The position numbers and the translations under genes are program-made. The notes beneath the pieces were generated by a model that was not told the origin of the DNA, ran no database searches, and saw only the letters and a list, made by a program, of their open reading frames with translations. From Bathymodiolus brooksi (taxonomy: Eukaryota > Mollusca > Bivalvia > Mytilida > Modiolidae), in the NCBI GenBank assembly GCA_963680875.1, contig OY804588.1:73618829-73682828 (forward strand): a stretch of 64,000 nt of DNA, in the 5' to 3' direction. Numbering within the stretch: the first letter of the stretch is position 1; each line of letters begins with the position of its first letter. Below are positions 55,165 through 64,000 of this stretch, piece after piece.

Positions 55165-58100
55165 CTAAAATCTTTTTGATTGATTTATAAAGGTTCGAAC
55201 TTTTCCAAATATTTTGGAGTTGACGTCATAACTATACTTATCGTTCCCAAAGAGCAAAGTTTCAATATTGATATTGATATCGTCGCAATTACTCAGAAGT
55301 GTTCTTCTTTCGTTCAGGTATAAAGGACATTCTAGAAAATAATGTATAGCATCTTCAAAAGAAGCACCACAATTACATTTAAAATTATTTATTATATGTA
55401 TTTTTGACAGATCGGCATTGAGTGAGTTGCATTGGTGTCTAAGTCTAGTATGTAATATACTTAGTTTCCGTGGGCCTTCATTATAATACTTTGGGGTTTT
55501 ATAAATATCAGCTTTCACTCTGTTTTTAAACGAAGATAATGTAGGAGAATTTCCTATTGATATGTCTAGATTGTTCCAAAGCGAAACGGTAGATGGAATA
55601 AATGAGCTTGCTGATGTTCTTAGTCTGCATCTGGGTGGAACATAATTCTGATTATTTCTAAGGTTATAACTATTTACATCTGATGTAATTGGAGGTAAAC
55701 AGTTAAATAAATAAGGAGGGCATAATTTATTATGAATTTTATAAAAAGTTGTTAATTTACGAGTTTCCCGCCGATTGGCTAAAGTTTCCCATCCAGTCTC
55801 AAAATATAATGACTCCTTACTAGCAAATTTTGTCAGACCTGTTACAATTCGTGCCGCTTCTAATTGTATTTTTTCTAATTTTTCAATGTCCCGTTCATAA
55901 CACCCATCCCACACTTCACATGCATATTCTAGTACTGGTCTGATAAATGTAAGATAGATATTTGACAAAGCTTGTTTAGATCAAATAAATTTTAATTTAC
56001 GAAGAACATTTACTTGTTTTAATGCTGATCTAGCTATGTTTTCAATATGTACAGTCCAATTTCCATCAGATACAAATGTTACACCCAGATGTTTATGATT
56101 ATCAACAAGTTCAACTGGTTCGTCATTAAAACGTATGTTTAATTCAGGAATATTAGTATTATTTGATATTATAAGGGCTTTAGTTTTTTTAGGGTTAAAA
56201 TCTACAAGCCATGTTTTTGCCCATTGATCCAATATTTGTAAATCATTATTTATCTCAATTTGCATCAAATCAAAGTTTTTCCCAGAGTATGACAATGAGG
56301 TGTCGTCAGCAAACAGTCTCGCCAAATTGCCTAAGTTATCTGTAATGTCATTAATATATAATAAAAATAATAAAGGGCCAAGTACAGATCCTTGGGGTAC
56401 ACCTGCTTTGACAAGACCAGAATCTGATAGTTCATTATTAACAAACACAAATTGCCTTCTACCACTTAAATAATTTTTAAACCAGATCAAAAGGTCGCCC
56501 GATATCCCATACGATTTTAACTTCTTAATAAGCCCCTCATGCCAAACTCTGTCAAAAGCTTTTGAAATGTCACAAAATATTAAAATGGTTGACAATCGTT
56601 CGTCTAAATTTTGACATACTCTATGATACATTTCTAATAATTGGTATACAGTAGAATGACCACGAATGAATCCTGATTGGTAGGCATACAGAAGAGAATG
56701 TTCAAAAATAAAATTATATGTATACTTATATACAGCACGTTCCATCACTTTCCCTATACAACTTAATAAAGATATGGGTCTATAATTTGAAGGACTGCTT
56801 TTGTCGTCTTTTTTGAAAGCTGGCATAACTCGCGCAATTTTCCATGTTGACGGAAATATGCCTTTCTGTAACGAAAAGTTAAAAATAATAGCTAAAGGTA
56901 TACAAATGGTTTCAGAAGTACTCTTTAACATTTGATGGGTGATGCCGTCATCACCACAAGCTTTACCTATTTTCAATGTTTGTAAAATATCTTTAACATC
57001 GTGTTCAGTAATATATATATTAGATAATAATGCATCAGTTCTTGATGGTATATCTGGGGGAACATGATTAGTATCATCAACAAATGAAATAGAACAAAAA
57101 TATTTGTTCAACAGATTTGCCTTAATCTTGTCATCATATATCAATTCATTTGAATCATTATCATATAAGGGCGGAATAGAATAATTTTAGGACGTTCCTT
57201 TCATTAATTTCCGAATCAGTGACCAATAAGATTTCGAATCATTTCTTTGGAGTGAATCTACCAATTCATTTGCACTTAAAAGGAACTGTTCACGGGCATG
57301 CTTGATCATATTATTTACCTTATTACGATGGGATTTGTACTTATGTATAGCGGTCGATGACTTTTTTGTTCTTGCAATTTTTTTCAATCGGTTTCGGGTA
57401 CGGATTTCCCTTTTGATATGGGAATTAAGCCATGGCTTATCAGAAGGTCTTACTTGAATCATTTTTGAGGGGATATTTCTCGATATTATCTCAAGGTATT
57501 TCTGTGTAAAGCTTGATGACATGATATCAATATCAGTGCATTCTTTGAGATACGATTCCCATTGAAATTCTGATATTTCATTATTAAGTTTTAAGAGGTC
57601 TACATGTTTGTATTGCCAAACTTTACGCATATATGTTTTTTTGATTGAGTACGGGATTTTGATATTAATCATTGTTGCATTGTGATCACTTATACTTCTA
57701 TCAACACCTATTACTTCAGAATCAACAACTATATCTATATTTGAAACAATAACTGGATCCAATAGTGCACCCATCCTGGTTGGCTCATTTATAACATTAG
57801 TTAAATCATACAGTGTCATGATTTCGTTCAACTTATGATTAGTTTGAGTAAGTAAATCAACATTAAGATCGCCAGTAATAATTATGTTTTCAGTAAAATT
57901 TAATGCTTGTTCAAGGGAGTAATCAAAATTATCCCAAAATGATTCTGTAGTTCCTGGTGGTCGATAAACAACACACACAAGTAGTTTAAAATTTGGAATA
58001 AGTACTTCAATCCACAGCATTTCAACCCCATCACAATTTAAATCGTGCCTTTCTTTCACACAAATACCTTGAGAAGTATACACGAGAACGCCAACCCCAA

Positions 58101-58551
58101 AACTGTTTCTATCTTTTCTAAATATTTTATCGGAAAAACCATCAATACCAATGTCAATATCCAATATATTTCCGTCCAAATGGCTCTCTGTTACACAAAT
58201 TATAGACGACTCAGAAGCTATGTCTTCTAAATATGACAATTTATTTCGCACACTACGTGCATTTAAATGAAACACAGAAAATTCGTATTCTTCAGGTCCC
58301 GGATTTTGATGGATATCATTATCAAGAATCAATAATAGTAAAAGTATTAAAGTAAATTGGATATTTGTCGAAAAGGGAAAGTGACAGGTTTGTGCAAACA
58401 TGCAGATCAAATTCTGTAAATAAAGCATTACCTTCATAAAGTTCAAAATACCAAAACCAAAGAAGACCCTCATTTTTTTAACTAAGGAGGAATAAGCTCT
58501 AATATAAAACATACCTATCGACAGTCTATACATACCGATATCATTACCCAT
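55165..58551 (-). pseudogene. LINE ORF2: endonuclease plus reverse transcriptase, two stops
   Basis: One reading frame of about 1,128 codons interrupted by only two stop codons: TAA at 57,189-57,187 (after LIRKLMKGTS) and TGA at 55,983-55,981 (after LRKLKFI). The endonuclease part has FSVFHLNARSVRNK, CVTESHLD, VVYRPPGT, ITGDLNVDLL and SDHNAT, the usual catalytic blocks. The reverse transcriptase has PISLLSCIGKVMER, FCDISKAFDRVWHEGL, GVPQGSVLGPLLFLLYIND and LFADDTSLSY with the FADD active site. A C-terminal part with a CNCGASFEDAIHYFLECPLY zinc-knuckle-like motif follows. A hydrophobic stretch precedes the endonuclease (LILLLLLILDNDIHQNPGP). It was recently active by appearance, but as read here it is dead unless the stops are assembly errors or readthrough. 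Confidence 0.9.
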
Positions 58552-60715
58552 TGTCTATATGTATTTTATACTTTGAAGGATTCTGTCGATAGGATTTAAA
58601 TAGGGATATGTCAGCAATATTAAAAGAATAATGAGAAGTAAATACAAGAATATGAACAATATGTACAATTTCAGTTTCATTTGTGAAAAACATGATTAAG
58701 ATAGAGAAAATGAATGTTAGGTTCAAAAACATTCAGGAAAAGTGTTTTAGTTTTGTACGAAAGTCAGAAAGATAAATTTTAGTCTCTGAAGATATAAATT
58801 TCTTAACATTTGATATTATATTTATAAAAAAGACAAAAAAAGAACAAAAACAAATTTTCTATAAAATAAAATAATATATATATATATATATATATAGTAA
58901 AGTAGAATAGTACTATTTTTTCCAACAGAATGCATGAAGTTAAACAAAATGGAAACAAAAAGTAGGAGAATATAAACTTACCGAAATGTTAATAATAGTT
59001 TAATGTCTACAGTTTACATATAACAAAAGGACAACAATAATATACAACCTAATGAAGATCAAAAACAAAGAAGGAAATTAAGTCAATATACACAGGAAAA
59101 CAAATTACTTGCAAGTCAATATTCAAGGGGAGAAAAATCAGAAAAAAGAATACAGACAAAAATATATAAAAAAAAGAGTAATGAAATAAATTAATAATAA
59201 ACAAGCATTAAATCCACATTACAGTAAACATATTGTATTTTAGTTACCATTGCATAATAAATTCGGCAATCTATAAGGAGTTTTGACCAAAAAGTATGAA
59301 ATGTAGAAGTCATATACACCTATTAGTAGTGGTGAGGTTATTTTAAATTTGTTTCATGTTCAAACACACCTTTCCTTTAATGTATTCATGGATTATATCA
59401 AGATCATATCAATTAATGATTTCTAATGCAATATGCTGAGCTACTACAACATTATATATTATTTACAAGAAATTAATTATTGTAAAAAAAAAATAAATAA
59501 AAAAAATATTGAGTAATATAGAACAGCAAATGACAAATCAAACACACCTTTTATCAGAACGTATACATCATTGAACACGTGGCAGTATGTTTACAAATAA
59601 AGCGCCGGATCACTTACATAACACGGACGTGTATGTATGTGGTAGAAGTTAAATATTATATGTATACATGTATATATGGACTAGCGTTTTTGCGTACTTT
59701 CGGGAATATGCATTCGTGAATAATAAGGATATTGGGAAAAAAATGTGTTTCTGGATAATTAACAAGTGGCAGAGATGTGGTAAGTAATTTACTATAAGAT
59801 AAAGTTGAATGTATCTGTGAAAAAATTTAAATTGGTAGCAGTTTATATATAAAACAATCAACAAGCAAACAAAGTTAAGAAATACCCATTAAGCAATGAT
59901 AAAAAAAAAAAGCAATAATGAATAGACAAGTAATGATCAATTATTACTAAACATTGTGAACAGAAAGTTATATGGCATTGTATGAACGCCTTCCGGTAGT
60001 AAAAGGATTGATTAAATGCTTATAACAGTTCGATTTTACACTATGTTTGAACACGTGGTAATTTATTTACAAATAGAACTAAGAATAGTGATAATTTGAA
60101 AGGGTATAATTTTGAATAAGGGTTCAAGTTTCCCGAAGATATACACTTCCAAAATTACAGATATATTTGAACAATTGGGTTATTTGATATAATAGTATTT
60201 ATCGCCACACTGTCATGAAATGTTTCGGTAGAAGATGCTCATACCGTTTCGAGTACACCCTATATTTAAACACGTGATAGTTTGTTTACAAACACAATGA
60301 GAGATAATTCATCAAATACACACATATATATATATTCAATTTAATTTGGAAGTGTAAAATTATTGATAATAGAGCCTAGTCAAAATAAATATATATTTGA
60401 TAATTTGGTTACTGGCATAATTTAGTTTATAGTATAATATATTTTAAATATTTTTCATTCCTGTACAATTTAACGTAAAAAAATTATATTAACAGTGCAG
60501 CTAAACTACATGGGTATTTTTTTACAACTCTTTAAGAAAAAGAATACTGTATGCAATTTCAAGTACAAAAATGCTCAAGAATATATTATAGTTGAATGTT
60601 TATTATTTTTTTTTACAAACGTTCGTCAAATTACTGGATGAGATCATTAATATCTTGGATACATCTGATGAATGTCTTCCTGGAATCGTCTGTCTTTTTT
60701 GCAAATATACGGCCA
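58552..60715. other. LINE inter-ORF region with repeated CACGTG/GTTTAC motifs
   Basis: 2.1 kb of AT-rich sequence between ORF1 and ORF2, unusually long for a LINE spacer. Three related motifs AACACGTG(G/A)..(A/T)(G/A)T(T/A)TTTACAAA lie at 59,573-59,600, 60,048-60,074 and 60,268-60,295. (TA)n at 58,874-58,897. Confidence 0.6.
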
Positions 60716-61546
60716 TCAAATGTCCAGAAGGAGTTTAGTTTTTTTTGCTTTTTTGTGTGTATTTAGTTCTTTGATGATGGATTGTCGAAACTTTGTGAGA
60801 TCTTCGGTAATAAAGATGTTGTCCTTGTTGTTTTTGAGATTTTTCTTCTTCATAAAGATAGAGTTTTTTACCTTCCAATTACGAAAACGGCATATCAACT
60901 GACCTTTACCGTTGTTTATAGGCCCAATAATGTGGGAGCGATTAATATCGTTTTCGGTTAGAGGTTGTGCGAGACCAAGTTTATCATTTACTATGTTGAC
61001 GATCAGCCCATCTGTTTGTTGTAGATCCCCCTGAGTCATGGGAACATTATGGAATCTCAAGTGATGTCCGTCGCCCGTACTGTTCCAACTCCTCGATTTG
61101 ATTGTGTAGTATATTTACTTCATGTTTTAGATCGTCGTTTTCTTGGAGAATCCTAGGGCATACGTTTGCCATATTTCTAAATTTATCGTACCGATCTTCT
61201 ATTTGTTCTATACGTTTGTTTAGTTTTCCCTTCATTTGTTCATTTTCGGCTTTTAAACTTGTAATTTTGTCATTTTGTTTATTTATGCAGTCTTGTAATG
61301 GCTTGATGGCATCTTCGATAGCTTGAATAAATGCGGATTTTATTACGGACTTAAGTTCTGAAATAAGTTCTGTTTTTATTTCACCTATTATAGTTGGTAC
61401 CACAGTTTGTATGATTTCAGGTTTCAACATAGTTGTTTCTACAAGCTTACACATATCAAAAGATTGGCCTTGTGTTTTGAAGGTTACTTGTTTGTCACTT
61501 CCAGGGTTTGGGACCTTTCGGGTCACTGACTGTGAGCGTTGTCGAC
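60716..61546 (-). pseudogene. LINE ORF1, 5'-truncated and frameshifted
   Basis: From the LINE's 5' edge the minus strand encodes a charged, coiled-coil region (LKAENEQMKGKLNKRIEQI; ENDDLKHEVNILHNQIEELE QYGRRTSL), then a one-base frameshift near 61,058, then RFHNVPMTQGDLQQTDGLIV and NRSHIIGP, resembling the RNA-binding middle of L1-like ORF1 proteins. The frame ends at 60,716. No start codon of its own is present; the apparent start comes from host flank. Confidence 0.75.
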
Positions 61547-61657
61547 TTAAAATGTAAGATACACAAAAGATGCTATTCATGTCGAGCTATAAACGCATGC
61601 TATTTATTGACAATTTTCATGCAATATAATACTAGTAGTCAGTTATAAAAGTGTGGG

Positions 61658-61912
61658 TTAGGGTTTTGGTGTTTAACGTCACTTTTAACAATATTTCAGC
61701 TATATTGTGGCGGTCAGTTTTATTGGTGGAGGAAGCCAGAGTACCCGGAGAAAATCACAGAACTGTCGCAAATCACTGTCAAACTTTATCATATAGTGTT
61801 GTATCGAGTACACCTCTCAATGAAAGGGGTCCGAACTCACAACTTTAGTGGTGATAGGCACCGATTGCACAAGTAGTTGCAAATCCAACTGCGATACGAT
61901 CACGACGGCCCC
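61658..61912 (-). mobile_element. SINE family A, full-length (unit 2)
   Basis: Paralogous to 43,790-44,053, with small indels (GTTAGGGTTTTGG; TATAGTGTTG). Confidence 0.85.
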
Positions 61913-62965
61913 TATAAACGCGTGATATATGTCCACAGTTATAAATGAATGATATACGTGTATAGTTATAAATGCGTGATATACTGTATAGTTACAATGA
62001 TATATGTGTATAGTTATAAATGAGTGATATACTGTATATTTACAGTGATATACGTGTATAGTTATAAATGGGTGATATACTGTATATTTATAGTGATATG
62101 TGTATAGTTATAAATGCGTGATATACTGTATATTTATAGTGATATGTGTATAGTTATAAATGCGTGATATACTGTATATTTATAGTGATATACGTGTATA
62201 GTTATAAATGCGTGATATACTGTATATTTATAGTGATATACGTGTATAGTTATAAATGCGTGATATACTGTATATTTATAGTGATATGTGTATAGTTATA
62301 AATGCGTGATATACTGTATATTTATAGTGATATACGTGTATAGTTATAAATGCGTGATATACTGTATATTTATAGTGATATGTGTATAGTTATAAATGCG
62401 TGATATACTGTATATTTATAGTGATATACGTGTATAGTTATAAATGCGTGATATACTGTATATTTATAGTGATATGTGTATAGTTATAAATGCGTGATAT
62501 ACTGTATATTTATAGTGATATACGTGTATAGTTATAAATGCGTGATATACTGTATATTTATAGTGATATGTGTATAGTTATAAATGCGTGATATACTGTA
62601 TATTTATAGTGATATACGTGTATAGTTATAAATGCGTGATATACTGTATATTTATAGTGATATGTGTATAGTTATAAATGCGTGATATACTGTATATTTA
62701 TAGTGATATACGTGTATAGTTATAAATGCGTGATATACTGTATATTTATAGTGATATACGTGTATAGTTATAAATGCGTGATATACTGTATATTTATAGT
62801 GATATGTGTATAGTTATAAATGCGTGATATACTGTATATTTATAGTGATATACGTGTATAGTTATAAATGCGTGATATAATGTATATTTATAGTGATATA
62901 TATGTATAGTTATAAATGCGTGATATACTGTATATTTATAGTGATATGTGTATAGTTATAAATGC
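61913..62965. repeat. 48-bp satellite, ~22 copies (unit 2)
   Basis: Same unit as 44,054-48,148 but about a quarter as long, and dominated by an alternation of CGTGTATAG and TGTGTATAG forms (a ~94-bp dimer). This accounts for about 3 kb of the length difference between the units. Confidence 0.96.
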
Positions 62966-63140
62966 TCTTACTCCTTAATGCAACTTATTGGAGAAGAAGC
63001 AAATACCAATGATATAGTTTTTGGATTGATCCGATCGTCCTACCAATCTACCGCACTCGAGGCAAGCACACCTAACCATTACACCACCAATCTACCGCAC
63101 TCGAGGCAAGCACACCTAACCATTACATCACCGATGTGGT
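62966..63140 (-). mobile_element. SINE family C fragment with duplicated head (unit 2)
   Basis: Paralogous to 48,163-48,337, including the ~44-bp head duplication. Confidence 0.75.
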
Positions 63141-63202
63141 TTATATGTATTTACAATAAGCTTCTCTAAGTGGAGCATAGTATACGTTATCAGTCTAGTT
63201 TG

Positions 63203-63743
63203 GTTGGATATGGCGCTTTGACGGACAGTTGCGCTTTGACGGACAGTTGCACTTTGACGGACAGTTGCGCTTTGACGGACAGTTGCGCTTTGACGAACAG
63301 TTACACATCGACGCACAGTTGCATTTTGCCGAACAGTTGCACTTTGACGGACAGTTGCGTTTTGACGAACAGTTACACTTTGACGGACAGTTGCACTTTG
63401 ACGGAGAGTTGCGCTTTGACGGATAATTGCCCTTTGATGGACAGTTGCACTTTGACGGACAGTTGCGCTTTGACGAACAGTTACACTTTGACGGACAGTT
63501 GTGCTTTGACGGACAATTGCGCTTTGATGGACAGTTGCACTTTGATGGACCTTTGCGCTTTGACGGACAGTTGCACTTTGAAGGACAGTTGCGCTTTGAC
63601 GAACAGTTACACTTTGACGGACAGTTGCGCTTTGATGGACAATTGCGCTTTGGTGGACAGTTGCACTTTGATGGACCTTTGCGCTTTGACGGACAGTTGA
63701 ACTTTGACGGACATAAACATTTACACTTTGACGCACAATTGCA
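63203..63743. repeat. 18-bp minisatellite, ~30 copies (unit 2)
   Basis: Same unit GCGCTTTGACGGACAGTT. The right two thirds match unit 1 variant-for-variant; the left end has about five extra, more homogeneous copies and a different entry sequence (CAGTCTAGTTTGGTTGG). Confidence 0.95.
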
Positions 63744-63753
63744 CTTGACTCAC

Positions 63754-64000
63754 TGATATCAAGTGTGCTATTTTAGACAATAGAAGTGAACTGAAATCAT
63801 TGTACAGAGTTACATTTGTCACTATACTTTGATTGAAAACATTTCATCATTTCAACTACGATATTGAGATGATTCGGTATGAACTTCTGGAAGTCGCTAA
63901 AAAACTTAAAAAACGCTTGTGTCAGAGAAAACCGAATGGTGAGCCCATCGAATGTAAATTTCAGTAATAAATATATCTAAGAAACCACGTCAGTGCCGGA
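63754..64000. repeat. tandem segmental duplication, unit 3 (start only)
   Basis: TGATATCAAGTGTGC onward matches 48,847-49,093 of unit 2 almost base for base, so a third unit, presumably with a third C1q gene, continues beyond the window. Confidence 0.93.

Larger units (their letters stand above)
54945..61546 (-). mobile_element. non-LTR retrotransposon (Jockey/CR1-like), 6.6 kb
   Basis: A minus-strand LINE with flanking duplication TTAAAATGTA. The 3' end (at 54,945) is AT-rich without poly-A (TAATATTTTATTGTACATAA on plus); the 5' end lies inside ORF1, so it is 5'-truncated. It carries ORF1 (coiled coil plus nucleic-acid-binding part) and ORF2 (AP endonuclease and reverse transcriptase). Unit 1 lacks it. 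Confidence 0.92.
48847..63753. repeat. tandem segmental duplication, unit 2 (14.9 kb)
   Basis: Same order of parts as unit 1, plus a 6.6-kb LINE and a 254-bp repeat, minus the 326-bp MITE, and with a much shorter 48-bp satellite. Starts CTGATATCAAGTGTG right after unit 1's minisatellite. Confidence 0.93.

Noticed and set aside
58045..58230. Plus-strand open stretch inside the LINE
   Set aside because: Antisense of the endonuclease domain.

Overview
The window looks like nuclear DNA of an animal, most likely a bivalve mollusc and possibly a mussel-like one. Coding sequence is sparse and split by long introns with GT/AG borders. tRNA-headed SINEs are dispersed throughout, and a secreted C1q-domain gene of the kind expanded in bivalves is present in duplicate. 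The bivalve call rests on the C1q gene architecture and on several repeats I recall from bivalve sequence; it was not tested by a search.

Left part (about 1-24,000): the first three coding exons of a minus-strand peroxiredoxin-6 gene (exon 1 at 23,978-23,890, exon 2 at 15,984-15,828, exon 3 at 4,928-4,788). The rest of the gene lies beyond the left edge. Intron 3 opens directly into a 4-kb, 60/62-bp satellite whose unit carries the last bases of exon 3 plus the 5' splice site. Intron 2 holds a 45-bp satellite, several SINEs, two generic mollusc-type repeats and one SINE in which two internal segments have each grown into a minisatellite. Intron 1 holds foldback/MULE-like elements and small hAT-like MITEs with 5-bp target duplications.

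Middle part (about 24,000-37,500): a graveyard of mobile elements. It holds a frameshifted hAT transposase C-terminus, a Tc1-like N-terminus, a possible LINE tail, a THAP-like fragment, a PIF/Harbinger DDE fragment, paired tRNA-headed SINEs, an 880-bp foldback element with a target duplication, and a candidate SAP-domain first exon. Much of 29,957-35,822 is an old imperfect inverted duplication.

Right part (37,549-64,000): a tandem segmental duplication. Unit 1 is 37,549-48,846, unit 2 is 48,847-63,753, and unit 3 begins at 63,754 and runs off the window. Units 1 and 2 each hold a complete two-exon, minus-strand C1q-domain gene; the two predicted 205-aa proteins differ at two residues. Each unit also has a 38-bp intronic repeat, a 48-bp satellite and an 18-bp minisatellite, all differing in copy number between units. 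Post-duplication insertions mark individual units: a 326-bp MULE-like MITE in unit 1, and a 254-bp repeat plus a 6.6-kb LINE with a 10-bp target duplication in unit 2.

No rRNA, real tRNA gene, CRISPR or prokaryotic operon was seen. Start codons and exon borders were read by eye, and no alignment or transcript data were available.
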